Shown piece after piece: positions 8,340-17,111 of a stretch of 64,000 nt of DNA. Both the position numbers and the translations under genes were made by a program. This stretch comes from Sphingomonas yabuuchiae (GTDB lineage Bacteria > Pseudomonadota > Alphaproteobacteria > Sphingomonadales > Sphingomonadaceae), in assembly GCF_014199595.1 (NCBI RefSeq), contig NZ_JACHNX010000002.1, positions 310,001-374,000 of the forward strand, in the 5' to 3' direction. Below the pieces are notes generated by a model. That model did not search any database. It was not told the DNA's origin and saw only the letters and a program-made list of their open reading frames with translations. The number at the start of each line of letters is the position of its first letter. The first letter of the stretch is position 1.

Positions 8340-9712
8340 ACGGCGTCGTCCTTCTGATCCTGACGGTCGGGCTGGGCATCATCGCCTGGGCCTCGACGCG
8401 GATGCATGCGCTCGGTTTCCGTCGTCGGTCGGGATCGCGCACCAGTTCGCTGCCGCATCATTATGGCTGGTATGTCGCGCTGTGGACGGCCGTCCCGCCA
8501 CTGATCTTCCTTGCCATCTGGGCCGCGACCTCCCCCGCGCTCGTCACCGACATGGTGCTCCAGGCCCCTGCCGCCGTGCAGCTTCCCCCGCCCGGATTCG
8601 AGCGCGCGGCGATCCTGTCCGAAGCGCGCGCGCTGGCGGCGGGGCAGGCGCATGGTGCCTTCCATGCGCTTTCACGAACGCTCGCGCCCGCCTATGACGC
8701 CGCACAGACGCGGATCGACTGGATCGCCACCGCCATCGTCCTGCTGCTGGCGCTGGCGGGCGGCGCCTATGCCTATCTGCACGTCCGACCGGAGTTTTCG
8801 GCGCGCACCCGGATCGAACGGGTGGTGCTCGGACTGCTGCTTGGGGCATCGCTGATCGCGATCCTGACCACCGCCGGGATCGTCGCCTCGCTGCTCTACG
8901 AGGCCGGGCGCTTCTTCTCGGTCGTGCCGGTCACCGATTTCCTGTTCGGCACGCATTGGAGCCCCCAGTCGATCGATCCGCGCAATCCCGGCGCGTCGCT
9001 GGGCGCGGTACCGCTGTTCTGGGGCACTTTCTTCATCGGGGCGGTCATCGCCATGGCGGTCGCCATCCCGTTCGGGCTGATGAGCGCCATCTATCTGACC
9101 CAATATGCAGCCCCCCGTGCGCGCCGGATCATGAAGCCGGTGCTGGAGGTGCTCGCGGGCATCCCGACCGTCGTATATGGCTATTTCGCCGCGCTGACCG
9201 TGGCCCCCGCCGTCCGGCAGTTCGCGGTTGCGATCGGCATCGAGTGGGCTTCGTCGGAAAGCGCCTTGGCCGCCGGGCTGGTCATGGGGGTGATGATCAT
9301 CCCCTTCGTCTCGTCCATGGCCGATGACAGCCTGGCCGCCGTGCCCAACTCGATGCGGGATGGCAGCCTGGCAATGGGGGCCACCCCGTCCGAGACGATC
9401 ACCCGCGTCATGTTGCCCGCCGCCCTGCCCGGCGTGGTCGGCGGCGTGCTGCTGGCCGTCAGCCGCGCGATCGGCGAGACGATGATCGTCGTCATGGCCG
9501 CCAGCGGCGTCGCCACGCTGACCGCCAACCCTTTTGCCAGCACGACCACGGTCACACGCCAGATCGTCGACCTGCTGACCGGCGAAGCCGAGTTCGACAG
9601 CCCCAAGACGCTGGCCGCCTTTGCGCTGGGCCTGACGCTGTTCCTCATCACGCTGCTGCTCAACATCGTCGCGCTGAATGTGGTGAAGCGGTATCGGGAA
9701 ACCTATGAATAA
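8336..9712 (+). CDS. pstC: Phosphate ABC transporter permease PstC
   Basis: Inner-membrane permease subunit of the high-affinity phosphate importer. It has 458 aa, longer than E. coli PstC because of an extra N-terminal transmembrane pair and a periplasmic loop rich in Ala/Pro (about residues 55-120). The C-terminal part carries the ABC permease coupling motif, with the EAA-like loop GATPSETITRVMLPAALPG. The gene overlaps pstS by 4 nt and pstA by 8 nt, giving a coupled pstSCAB unit. Confidence 0.93.
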   Translation: MNGVVLLILTVGLGIIAWASTRMHALGFRRRSGSRTSSLPHHYGWYVALWTAVPPLIFLAIWAATSPALVTDMVLQAPAAVQLPPPGFERAAILSEARALAAGQAHGAFHALSRTLAPAYDAAQTRIDWIATAIVLLLALAGGAYAYLHVRPEFSARTRIERVVLGLLLGASLIAILTTAGIVASLLYEAGRFFSVVPVTDFLFGTHWSPQSIDPRNPGASLGAVPLFWGTFFIGAVIAMAVAIPFGLMSAIYLTQYAAPRARRIMKPVLEVLAGIPTVVYGYFAALTVAPAVRQFAVAIGIEWASSESALAAGLVMGVMIIPFVSSMADDSLAAVPNSMRDGSLAMGATPSETITRVMLPAALPGVVGGVLLAVSRAIGETMIVVMAASGVATLTANPFASTTTVTRQIVDLLTGEAEFDSPKTLAAFALGLTLFLITLLLNIVALNVVKRYRETYE

Positions 9713-10970
9713 GCCGCCCTCCCAGCCTCCGGCCATGGGTTGGAACAGCCCCGCCATGGCCCGTCGCCTGCGTCGGCGCTATGCCGCGGAGCGTCGCTTC
9801 CGGCGGCTGGGCGCGGCGGCCGTCGCCTTGTCAGCGGCGTTCCTCGCCTTCCTGCTGATCACCATGCTGGCGCAGGGGCTTCGCGGCTTTACCGAGACGC
9901 GGGTGGCCATGCCGGTCAACCTTGCGGCCGCCGAACTGCCGATCGAGCCCGCCCGCCTGAAGGGGCGCGGGGCCGATCTGGCGCTGGCCGGGGCCGGCCT
10001 GGAGGATGCGGTGGAGAGCGCCGCGACGACCGCCTTCGGCCCGATGGGAACCGATCTGCTGTCGCCCGGCGCCTGGATCGTCGTGCGCGACGCGATAAAG
10101 GCCGACCCCGGGCTGCTCCGTCGCACCGACTGCTTCGAATTGCCGATCGCCAGCCGCTATGACGTCGCCGCCAAGGGTGTCGGTACGCCCGAGGCCGAGC
10201 GCGTCGTTGCGCAGTTGCAGGCGCGCGGGGTCCTGTCGACGGGATGGGACATGGGCTTCCTGCGCGATGCCGATGCCACCGACCCGACGCGTGTCGGTAT
10301 CTGGGGCGCGGCGAAGGGCTCGCTGCTGACGATGCTCGTCACGCTGGCGCTGGCCTTTCCCATCGGTGTGCTGGCCGCCCTCTATCTCGAAGAATATGCG
10401 CCGAAAAACCGCTGGACCGACATGATCGAGGTGTCGATCAACAATCTGGCGGCGGTCCCCTCGATCATCTTCGGGCTTTTGGGGCTGGCAGTCTTCCTGG
10501 GCAGCTTCGGCCTGCCGCGCTCGGCCCCGCTGGTCGGCGGCCTGACGCTGGCGCTGATGACCATGCCGGTCATCGTCATTGCGGGGCGCAATGCGATCAA
10601 GGCGGTGCCGCCCTCGATCCGCGATGCCGCACTGGCGGTCGGCGCTTCGCGGGTGCAGGTCATCTTTCACCATGTCCTGCCGCTGGCCCTGCCCGGCATA
10701 TTGACGGGCACGATCATCGGCATGGCCCGCGCCCTGGGAGAGACGGCCCCCCTGCTGATGATCGGCATGCGCGCCTTCATCGCCGCGCCGCCGCGTGGGC
10801 TGACCGATCCGGCGACCGTGCTGCCGGTCCAGATCTTCCTCTGGTCGGATCAGGTCGACCGCGGCTTCATCGAAAAGACCTCGGCTGCGATCATCGTCCT
10901 GCTCGTCTTCCTGCTCGCGATGAACGGGCTGGCCATCTATCTCCGCAATCGGTTCGAGACACGCTGGTGA
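9705..10970 (+). CDS. pstA: Phosphate ABC transporter permease PstA
   Basis: Second permease subunit, 421 aa. After a cytoplasmic Arg-rich start comes one transmembrane helix and a roughly 150-residue periplasmic insert of the kind seen in long alphaproteobacterial PstA proteins (DUF3333 type). The five-helix permease domain follows, with the EAA-like loop [35 protein letters not shown] is typical of PstA. It overlaps pstC upstream, and its TGA overlaps the pstB GTG start. Confidence 0.93.
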   Translation: MNKPPSQPPAMGWNSPAMARRLRRRYAAERRFRRLGAAAVALSAAFLAFLLITMLAQGLRGFTETRVAMPVNLAAAELPIEPARLKGRGADLALAGAGLEDAVESAATTAFGPMGTDLLSPGAWIVVRDAIKADPGLLRRTDCFELPIASRYDVAAKGVGTPEAERVVAQLQARGVLSTGWDMGFLRDADATDPTRVGIWGAAKGSLLTMLVTLALAFPIGVLAALYLEEYAPKNRWTDMIEVSINNLAAVPSIIFGLLGLAVFLGSFGLPRSAPLVGGLTLALMTMPVIVIAGRNAIKAVPPSIRDAALAVGASRVQVIFHHVLPLALPGILTGTIIGMARALGETAPLLMIGMRAFIAAPPRGLTDPATVLPVQIFLWSDQVDRGFIEKTSAAIIVLLVFLLAMNGLAIYLRNRFETRW

Positions 10971-11728
10971 ATACCCCGAAGATAACCGCGCGCAACGTCA
11001 GCGTGTCCTATGCCGACAAGCAGGCGATCCATGACATCTCGATCGATGTCGACATGGATCACGTCATCGCGTTCATCGGCCCGTCGGGCTGCGGCAAGTC
11101 GACCTTCCTGCGCACGCTGAACCGCATGAACGACACCATCCCCTCGGCACGGGTGTCGGGTGACGTGCGGCTGGACGGGCAGGACATCTATGCGCCCGAG
11201 ATGGACGTGGTGCAGCTGCGCGCGCGCGTCGGTATGGTGTTCCAGAAACCCAACCCCTTCCCCAAATCGATCTACGAAAATGTCGCTTACGGCCCCCGCA
11301 TCCATGGCCTGGCGACCTCGCGGAGCGAGATGGATGCCATCGTCGAGCGCTCGCTGACCCGTGCGGGCCTGTGGAACGAGGTCAAGGATCGACTGTCGGA
11401 AAGCGGCACCGCGCTGTCGGGCGGCCAGCAGCAGCGGCTGTGCATCGCCCGCGCCATCGCCGTCGACCCCGAAGTCATCCTGATGGACGAGCCGTGCAGC
11501 GCGCTGGACCCGATCGCCACGGCGCGCATCGAGGAACTGATCCACGACCTGCGCGGCCGCTACGCCATTGCGATCGTCACCCACAATATGCAGCAGGCCG
11601 CCCGCGTCTCGCAACGCACCGCCTTTTTCCACCTCGGCACCTTGGTCGAGTACGGCAAGACGTCCGACATCTTCACCAACCCGAAGGAAGAGCGGACGAA
11701 GGACTATATTACCGGCCGTTACGGCTGA
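10967..11728 (+). CDS. pstB: Phosphate ABC transporter ATP-binding protein
   Basis: ATPase that powers PstCA. Walker A is GPSGCGKST, the ABC signature is LSGGQQQR, Walker B is [13 protein letters not shown], and the switch histidine is in VTHNMQQA. The length of 253 aa matches the family. The start is a GTG ([15 protein letters not shown]) overlapping the pstA stop as GTGA; no ATG occurs before the Walker A motif in a sensible position. It is followed 11 nt later by phoU. Confidence 0.95.
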   Translation: MNTPKITARNVSVSYADKQAIHDISIDVDMDHVIAFIGPSGCGKSTFLRTLNRMNDTIPSARVSGDVRLDGQDIYAPEMDVVQLRARVGMVFQKPNPFPKSIYENVAYGPRIHGLATSRSEMDAIVERSLTRAGLWNEVKDRLSESGTALSGGQQQRLCIARAIAVDPEVILMDEPCSALDPIATARIEELIHDLRGRYAIAIVTHNMQQAARVSQRTAFFHLGTLVEYGKTSDIFTNPKEERTKDYITGRYG

Positions 11729-11739
11729 GGACGAGGATC

Positions 11740-12423
11740 ATGGACCACACCGTAAAAGCCTTCGACAATGATATCGGCCGCCTGCGCGGGCTGATCAGCC
11801 AGATGGGCGGATTGGCCGAGGAGGCGATCGCTAACGCCATCAAGGCGCTGCAACGCTCCGACCTGGAACTGGCGCGCAAGGTCCGCGAGGACGACAAGGC
11901 GATCGACCTGATCGAGGCGGAGGTCGAGCGGCTGGCGGTGCGGACCATCGCACTCCGGGCGCCGATGGCCAACGACCTGCGCGAGGTGGTCGCGGCGCTC
12001 AAGATCGCCAGCGTCGTCGAGCGCATCGGCGACTATGCCAAGAACATCGCCAAGCGGGTGCCGATGATCGAAAGCGAGGATAGGATCGAACCCGTCTCGA
12101 TCCTGCCCGCCATGGCCAAGATCGCCTCCGCGATGGTGCATGACGTGCTCGACGCCTTTGCCGCGCGCGATGCCGAGGCGGCGATCCGGGTCCGCGACAG
12201 CGACAACGCGCTCGACGATTTCTACGATTCCATCTTCCGCACGCTCGTCACCCATATGGTCGAGAATCCCAAGACGATCGGACAGGTCGCGCACCTGCTG
12301 TTCATCGCCAAGAATCTCGAACGGATCGGTGACCATGCGACGAACGTCGCGGAGATGGTCTATTTCGCCGCCACCGGCACCCAGATGGGTGAGCGGGACC
12401 GCGGCGGCACATTGCCTTCTTGA
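11740..12423 (+). CDS. phoU: Phosphate signaling complex protein PhoU
   Basis: A 227-aa all-helical protein that links the Pst transporter to PhoR and keeps the regulon off when phosphate is plentiful. It has two PhoU repeats, each with the metal-coordinating E/D-x-x-x-D pattern: VVERIGDYAKNIAKR in the first and NLERIGDHATNVAEMV in the second. The start ATG is 11 nt after pstB, and phoB follows 13 nt after its stop, as in other alphaproteobacterial pho operons. Confidence 0.94.
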   Translation: MDHTVKAFDNDIGRLRGLISQMGGLAEEAIANAIKALQRSDLELARKVREDDKAIDLIEAEVERLAVRTIALRAPMANDLREVVAALKIASVVERIGDYAKNIAKRVPMIESEDRIEPVSILPAMAKIASAMVHDVLDAFAARDAEAAIRVRDSDNALDDFYDSIFRTLVTHMVENPKTIGQVAHLLFIAKNLERIGDHATNVAEMVYFAATGTQMGERDRGGTLPS

Positions 12424-12436
12424 GGGAACAGGCACG

Positions 12437-13129
12437 ATGGCACGGGTAAAGATGTTGCTGGTCGAAGACGACGCCGCGCTGGCGGAACTGCTCGTCTTCC
12501 ATTTCAAGCGCGAGGATTTCGACGTCACCCATACGGTCGACGGCGAAGAGGCGCTGCTGCTGGCGCGGGAGAGCACGCCCGACATCGTCCTGCTCGACTG
12601 GATGGTCGAGGGGATTTCGGGGATCGAGGTCTGCCGCCGCCTGCGTCGCTCGGCCGAGACGGCGAACGTGCCGATCATCATGCTGACCGCACGCGGCGAG
12701 GAAGAGGACCGGGTGCGCGGGCTGGAGACGGGCGCGGACGACTATGTCACCAAGCCCTTTTCCCCGCGCGAACTTGTCGCGCGCGTCGGCGCGGTGCTGC
12801 GCCGCGTGCGTCCGGCGCTGGCGGGCGAGGCGCTGACCTATGCCGATATCGAGATGGATACGGTCGGCCACAAGGTCCGCCGGGCTGGCGAAGTCGTCTC
12901 GCTCGGGCCGACCGAATTCCGCCTGCTCAAGCATTTCCTCGAGCATCCAGGCTGGGTCTTCTCGCGCGAGCGGCTGCTCGACGCGGTATGGGGGCATGAC
13001 TCGGATATCGAGAGCCGGACCGTCGACGTGCATATCCGCCGCCTGCGCAAGGCCATCAACATAGGCGACCGCCCCGACATCATCCGTACGGTGCGCTCGG
13101 CGGGCTATTCGCTCGACGCCGGTGGTTGA
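12437..13129 (+). CDS. phoB: Phosphate regulon response regulator
   Basis: OmpR-family transcription factor of 230 aa. The receiver domain has DD at 11-12, the phospho-acceptor Asp54 in VLLDWMVEG and the conserved Lys in VTKPFSPRE. The winged-helix domain ends with SRTVDVHIRRLRKAI and TVRSAGYSL. As last gene of the phoR-pst-phoU-phoB run it closes a self-regulating circuit, consistent with the Pho box candidate upstream of pstS. Confidence 0.95.
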   Translation: MARVKMLLVEDDAALAELLVFHFKREDFDVTHTVDGEEALLLARESTPDIVLLDWMVEGISGIEVCRRLRRSAETANVPIIMLTARGEEEDRVRGLETGADDYVTKPFSPRELVARVGAVLRRVRPALAGEALTYADIEMDTVGHKVRRAGEVVSLGPTEFRLLKHFLEHPGWVFSRERLLDAVWGHDSDIESRTVDVHIRRLRKAINIGDRPDIIRTVRSAGYSLDAGG

Positions 13130-13238
13130 TTAAAAGCCTGTCAGGATCGGGTCGCAAGCGAAACGAGGGAGCCAAGTGCGGCATGGGGCGTTCTGCCCGA
13201 CGCGCTAACGCACTTGCGCTTCTGAACAGGAGATTCGC

Positions 13239-13622
13239 ATGAAGCTCGTTTTTCTGGCCGCCACCGCTCTGATGGCGGCGCCCGCTCTCGCCCAGCAGAC
13301 CCAGACTGACACCACCGCCCAAGCGGGGATGCAGGCTGGCGCCTCGACGCAGACCGATACGACCACGACTCAGACCCAGACCGACGCGTCGGCTCAGGGT
13401 TCGATGCAGGCCAATGCCGCCGCGACCGCCGGCACGATGACCGCCGGTGGCTATCAGCCCGCCCAGCCGCCCATGGCGTCGCAGCCCGCGCCCGGCGCGC
13501 CGGTCGTGTTCCAGCAGGCGCCCAGCCCGTCCCAGGCCTATCCGGCCCCGGCGCCGCTCAAAAGCTATCCGATCTGCAAAAAGGGTCAGTATGACCAGTG
13601 CCGTCAGCGTGGCGGCAAGTAA
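13239..13622 (+). CDS. Secreted low-complexity Gln/Thr/Ala-rich protein
   Basis: A 127-aa protein with a clear Sec signal peptide (MKLVFLAATALMAAPALAQ) and a mature part of low complexity: Gln, Thr, Ala and then Pro-rich. It ends in YPICKKGQYDQCRQRG with two cysteines eight residues apart that could form a disulfide. No enzymatic motif is visible. AGGAG precedes the ATG and a strong intrinsic terminator follows, so it is a single-gene transcript. Function unknown; probably a periplasmic or surface structural protein. Confidence 0.75.
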   Translation: MKLVFLAATALMAAPALAQQTQTDTTAQAGMQAGASTQTDTTTTQTQTDASAQGSMQANAAATAGTMTAGGYQPAQPPMASQPAPGAPVVFQQAPSPSQAYPAPAPLKSYPICKKGQYDQCRQRGGK

Positions 13623-13649
13623 TCGGCCTCTCACCCGGCTGTAAGAACG

Positions 13650-13684
13650 GCGCCGGTTCCCCGACACGGGGACCGGCGCTTTTT
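13650..13684 (+). terminator. Intrinsic terminator after the low-complexity secreted protein
   Basis: GCGCCGGT-(T)-CCCC pairs with GGGG-ACCGGCGC around a five-base loop and is followed by a run of five T. It lies between convergent genes. Confidence 0.85.
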
Positions 13685-13696
13685 CATGGGGACGGG

Positions 13697-14029
13697 TTAT
13701 TCCTCGACCAGCTTCATGAGGCGCCGCTCGACCGGGGCCAGAACCGGCCCCAGTTCATGCCCACGCTTCAGCACCGCCCCGCCCTCGCCGATCAGCGCCC
13801 ACATGCCCTGTCGGTTGCGCAGCGCCGGGCGCTTCTCGATCCGGAATTCAGGACGTTCGGCCGCGCGGCGAAAGGCGGAGAAGATCGCCGCATCGCGGCC
13901 CATGTCCATCGCATAGTCGCGCCAGTGCCCGGCCGCGACCATCCGGCCATAGAGGTCGAGGATACGCGTCAGCTCCGCGCGGTCGAACCCCACCTGCCCC
14001 GCCGCTTTGGGAAAGGGTACGACCCCCAT
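13697..14029 (-). CDS. DUF2794 family protein
   Basis: A 110-aa cytoplasmic protein matching the alphaproteobacterial DUF2794 family: FDRAELTRILDLYGRMVAAGHWRDYAMD, then the FSAFRRAAERPEF block and a C-terminal GPVLAPVERRL. Function is not known. The start ATG overlaps the stop of the upstream serine-acetyltransferase-like gene (TGATG), so the two are translated from one message. Confidence 0.8.
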   Translation of the reverse strand: MGVVPFPKAAGQVGFDRAELTRILDLYGRMVAAGHWRDYAMDMGRDAAIFSAFRRAAERPEFRIEKRPALRNRQGMWALIGEGGAVLKRGHELGPVLAPVERRLMKLVEE

Positions 14030-14712
14030 CAGGCCCGGTCGCGCTCTTCGCCCTGCTCGGCCAGCACCGCGTCCAGCCGCCGCCGCATCGTCTCCAGCTC
14101 GCAACGGAGCATTTCGATCTTCTGGGTCTGGGGGTCGAACATTTCGGAACAGGGCGTGCCGTAAGGAACGAAGCGCTTCTCGGGCGCAGCCCCGCCTTCG
14201 ACGATCGTCGGGCGAGCCGGAATGCCGACCATCACCGCCCCCTCGGGCACGTCGCGCGTGACGACCGCGTTCGCGCCGACCCGCGCGCGCGGACCGACGA
14301 TGATCGGACCCAGCACCTGCGCGCCGGATCCGACGATCGCACCGTCCATCAGGGTCGGATGCCGCTTGCCCGCCACGCCATTGTCCGGGCTGGTGCCGCC
14401 CAGGGTCACGCACTGATAGATGGTGACGTCGTCGCCGATTTCCGCCGTCTCGCCGATCACGACGAAGCCATGGTCGATGAAGAAGTTGCGTCCGATCTTG
14501 GCGCCGGGGTGAATGTCGATCGCGGTCAGGAAGCGGGTGAAGTGATTGACCAGCCGCGCGAGGAAAAACGCCCGCGACTTGTAAAGCCGATGCGCGACCC
14601 GATGCCCGGCCAGCGCCCAGACGCCGGGGTAAAGCAAAATCTCCGCACGCGAATGCGGAGCGGGATCGCGAGCCCGGATCGAATCGAGATAGGCGGCCAA
14701 TCGGCTCGGCAT
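14029..14712 (-). CDS. cysE: Serine O-acetyltransferase-like hexapeptide protein (EpsC/CysE family)
   Basis: Forms O-acetylserine from serine and acetyl-CoA for cysteine synthesis. The protein has a helical N-terminal region (about 1-75) and a left-handed beta-helix whose core reads TAIDIHPGAKIGRNFFIDHG and then IGETAEIGDDVTIYQCVTLGG. The His in FIDHG is the catalytic base region of serine acetyltransferases. An unusual extra C-terminal helix (ETMRRRLDAVLAEQGEERDR) follows. I chose the ATG at 14712 because GGGGA is 7 nt upstream; an ATG two codons earlier is too close to it. Confidence 0.82.
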   Translation of the reverse strand: MPSRLAAYLDSIRARDPAPHSRAEILLYPGVWALAGHRVAHRLYKSRAFFLARLVNHFTRFLTAIDIHPGAKIGRNFFIDHGFVVIGETAEIGDDVTIYQCVTLGGTSPDNGVAGKRHPTLMDGAIVGSGAQVLGPIIVGPRARVGANAVVTRDVPEGAVMVGIPARPTIVEGGAAPEKRFVPYGTPCSEMFDPQTQKIEMLRCELETMRRRLDAVLAEQGEERDRA

Positions 14713-14863
14713 GAGCATGTCCCCAGATGCGATATGCGCATTTAGGCATAGGCCCGGCCAAAATCCAGATCGACCCATTCTCGCTTGGTATCGGGCAAAC
14801 TCTATCGCGGTTGCAGCGTTGGCCGGGACACGGCATGGCCGCCGGTCATAAAGCACAGGAGAC

Positions 14864-15631
14864 ATGATGGACCCGACGAGCACCGAACTGATCCACATCC
14901 TGCCGTTCGTGGCCGTGGGGTTTGCCGCGCAGGTGGTCGACGGTGCGCTGGGCATGGCCTTCGGGGTGATCTCCAACACGCTGCTCATCAGCCTGGGCGT
15001 TCCGCCTGCCGCCGCCTCGGCGGGCGTGCACAGTGTCGAGACCTTCACTACCGCCGTCTCGGGGATCAGCCATGCGGTCCATCGCAACGTCAACTGGCGG
15101 CTGTTCCTGCGGCTGATGATCCCCGGCGTGATCGGCGGTGCGATGGGCGCCTATGTGCTGTCCAACATCGATGCGGCCGTGGTGAAGCCCTTCATCCTGG
15201 CCTATCTGACCGGTATCGGCATCTATCTGCTGATCCGCGCCTGGCGGCACAAGGCGGCGACGCGCGAGCCCAGGATCGTCGAACCCCTGGGGTTCCTCGG
15301 CGGCTTTCTGGACGCGGCGGGTGGCGGCGGCTGGGGGCCGGTGGTGACGTCGAACCTGCTGGCCCAGGGCGCCGCGCCGCGCACCACCATCGGCACGGTC
15401 AACACCGCCGAATTCTTTCTGACGGCGACCATTTCGGCGACGTTCATCACGCAGCTCGGCTGGGGCGCCTTCACCATGGCGACGGTCGGGCTGCTGATCG
15501 GCGGCATCTGCGCGGCGCCGTTCGGGGCGATGCTGGCCAAGCGGGTCCCGGCGCGCACCCTATTGACGCTGGTCGGGGTGATCCTGACACTGACCAGCCT
15601 TTGGGGGCTGTATCAGGCGGTTAAAGGATAA
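14864..15631 (+). CDS. TauE/SafE family sulfite/organosulfonate exporter-like permease
   Basis: A 255-aa inner-membrane protein with about eight hydrophobic segments in the two-repeat pattern of the TauE/SafE family. Repeat signatures are AAQVVDGALGMAFG near residue 25 and GGFLDAAGGGGWGP near residue 150. Family members move sulfite, sulfoacetate or similar anions; the substrate here is not determinable. Position beside cysE suggests sulfur metabolism, though the two genes are divergent. The gene ends directly in the palindromic element at 15632. Confidence 0.82.
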   Translation: MMDPTSTELIHILPFVAVGFAAQVVDGALGMAFGVISNTLLISLGVPPAAASAGVHSVETFTTAVSGISHAVHRNVNWRLFLRLMIPGVIGGAMGAYVLSNIDAAVVKPFILAYLTGIGIYLLIRAWRHKAATREPRIVEPLGFLGGFLDAAGGGGWGPVVTSNLLAQGAAPRTTIGTVNTAEFFLTATISATFITQLGWGAFTMATVGLLIGGICAAPFGAMLAKRVPARTLLTLVGVILTLTSLWGLYQAVKG

Positions 15632-15759
15632 ATCCTCCCCGGCACGGGGAGGTGGCAGGCCAAAGGCCTGACGGAGGGGGGCTTCCGCAGAGTCCGTCCT
15701 TGGCGGAGAGCCCCCTCCACCATGCTACGCATGGTCCCCCTCCCCGTGCCGGGGGGGAT
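15632..15759. repeat. 128-bp nested palindromic intergenic element
   Basis: The left arm begins ATCCTCCCCGGCACGGGGAG and the right arm ends with its near-perfect reverse complement. Inside each arm sits a second hairpin at the same place but with unrelated sequence: GGCAGGCC-AAA-GGCCTG on the left and ACCATGC-TAC-GCATGGT on the right. Covarying sub-stems inside a conserved frame mark a structured repeat element. It lies between two convergent genes and probably also ends transcription from both sides. Confidence 0.8.
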
Positions 15760-15763
15760 ATTT

Positions 15764-16285
15764 TTACGCGATCGCCGAGTGGACGGTGGCCACGGCCTGC
15801 ATCACCGCCGCGATGCGGACGGCGGTCTGGATGACCTCGGCCGACGCACCGGCCTTCTTGAGCACCGCCTCATGCGCGTCGATGCACATGCCGCAGCCGT
15901 TGATCGCCGACACCGCCAGGCTGAACAGCTCGAAATCGATCTTGTCGATGCCCGGTGCGCCGATCACGTTCATGCGCAGCTTGGCGGGCATGTTGCGATA
16001 TTCCTGGTTCCCGGCCAGGTGGGTGAAGCGGTAATAGACGTTGTTCATCGCCATCACCGCTGCCGCCGCGCGCGCCGCATTGGCGGCTTCGGGCGAGAGC
16101 TTGGGGGCGCATTCCGCCTCGGCGGCCTCGACCAGTGGCTTGTGGCCGGTGCCGTGCGCGCAGGCGAGCAGCAGGCCGTACTTGCGCTGATCGTTCAGCA
16201 CCGGCTCGTTGAGCAGCGAGCCGACGTTCAGACGGATGTCCTTGGCGAAGTCGGGCAACTGCCCGGCAAATTCCTTGAGCGACAT
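15764..16285 (-). CDS. ahpD: Alkyl hydroperoxide reductase AhpD-like carboxymuconolactone-decarboxylase protein
   Basis: A 173-aa peroxidase-partner of the AhpD type. The redox/catalytic motif is INGCGMCIDAHEAVL near residue 130, containing the CxxC pair and the following His that form the proton relay. YYRFTHLAGNQEY and the preceding helices are also typical. AhpD reduces the peroxiredoxin AhpC in organisms that lack AhpF. The gene lies just downstream of a peroxiredoxin on the same strand, supporting that pairing. Confidence 0.92.
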   Translation of the reverse strand: MSLKEFAGQLPDFAKDIRLNVGSLLNEPVLNDQRKYGLLLACAHGTGHKPLVEAAEAECAPKLSPEAANAARAAAAVMAMNNVYYRFTHLAGNQEYRNMPAKLRMNVIGAPGIDKIDFELFSLAVSAINGCGMCIDAHEAVLKKAGASAEVIQTAVRIAAVMQAVATVHSAIA

Positions 16286-16376
16286 GAAAGGGATTGCTCC
16301 GGATAAGCGACGCCCCAGTCCGAGCCGCCGATCCGCGATGGACCAGCGACCCTCGCCGGGGCGTCGGAAATGTTGG

Positions 16377-16402
16377 GTCCGGGGACGTCACCGCCCCCGG
16401 AC
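16377..16402 (-). terminator. Stem-loop between the peroxiredoxin gene and ahpD
   Basis: GTCCGGGG at 16377-16384 pairs perfectly with CCCCGGAC at 16395-16402 across a 10-nt loop, immediately after the peroxiredoxin stop. The tract that follows on the minus strand is only weakly T-rich, so it may attenuate rather than stop transcription into ahpD. Confidence 0.5.
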
Positions 16403-16409
16403 GACAGGA

Positions 16410-16955
16410 TTACTCGGCGGCGAGCTGGAGGACGTCGTCGCCCTTGTTCCAGTTGCACGGGCACAGCTCGTCGGTCTGCAGCGCGTCGAGGACACGCAGC
16501 GTCTCGGCCGGGTTGCGGCCGACGTTCAGGCCGTTGATGGTCACGTGCTGAATGACATTGTCGGGGTCGATGATGAAGGTCGCGCGGTAGGCGACATGCT
16601 CATTCTTGTCGACGATGCCCAGCGCATCGGCCAGGACGCGGCCATTGTCCGCGATCCAGGGGAAGTCAGCCGCGGCCAGATCCGGGTCCGACTTGCGCCA
16701 TGCCAGGTGGACGTGCGCGGTGTCGGTCGACGCGCCGATCAGCACGGCGTCGCGATCCTCGAAATCGCCCTTCAGCTCGGAATAGCCCACGATCTCGGTC
16801 GGGCAGACGAAGGTGAAGTCCTTCGGCCAGTAGAACAGGACCTTCCACTTGCCCTCATAGGAGGTGTCGCTGATCGTCTCGCCGGCGGGCAGCGCGTTGG
16901 TGCCCTGCTGGACGGGAACGGTGAATGCGGGGAGCTTGTCTCCAACGGTCAACAT
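16410..16955 (-). CDS. ahpC: 2-Cys peroxiredoxin (AhpC/Tsa family)
   Basis: Reduces hydrogen peroxide and organic peroxides. The peroxidatic cysteine is in FTFVCPTEIV near residue 46 and the resolving cysteine in the C-terminal ELCPCNWNKGD. The length of 181 aa and the Asp-rich C-terminus resemble the AhpC form that works with AhpD in actinobacteria and some alphaproteobacteria, rather than the enteric AhpF-dependent form. The start at 16955 is preceded by GGAGG; an in-frame ATG five codons upstream overlaps that ribosome binding site. It is divergent from oxyR. Confidence 0.92.
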   Translation of the reverse strand: MLTVGDKLPAFTVPVQQGTNALPAGETISDTSYEGKWKVLFYWPKDFTFVCPTEIVGYSELKGDFEDRDAVLIGASTDTAHVHLAWRKSDPDLAAADFPWIADNGRVLADALGIVDKNEHVAYRATFIIDPDNVIQHVTINGLNVGRNPAETLRVLDALQTDELCPCNWNKGDDVLQLAAE

Positions 16956-17111
16956 GGCAATAGCCTCCATTCTTCAACAAAATTCGGCTTCAGCCATCCT
17001 CTCGTACGATCGGCGGTTGGCCCGCCTGTATTCGTTGCCGTGACAGATATGGGGACTGGCGCCTTTGATCCAACAAGCTATTTGTCACATCGCAATCGAC
17101 TGAGACGATCA

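Noticed and set aside
13239..13622. Tandem-repeat adhesin
   Set aside because: The QTD/TTQT runs are low-complexity rather than regular repeats, and the protein is only 127 aa.
16956..17111. OxyR operator of the ATAG-N7-CTAT type
   Set aside because: Single GCTAT and AATAG words occur, but not in the required spacing; not strong enough to annotate.
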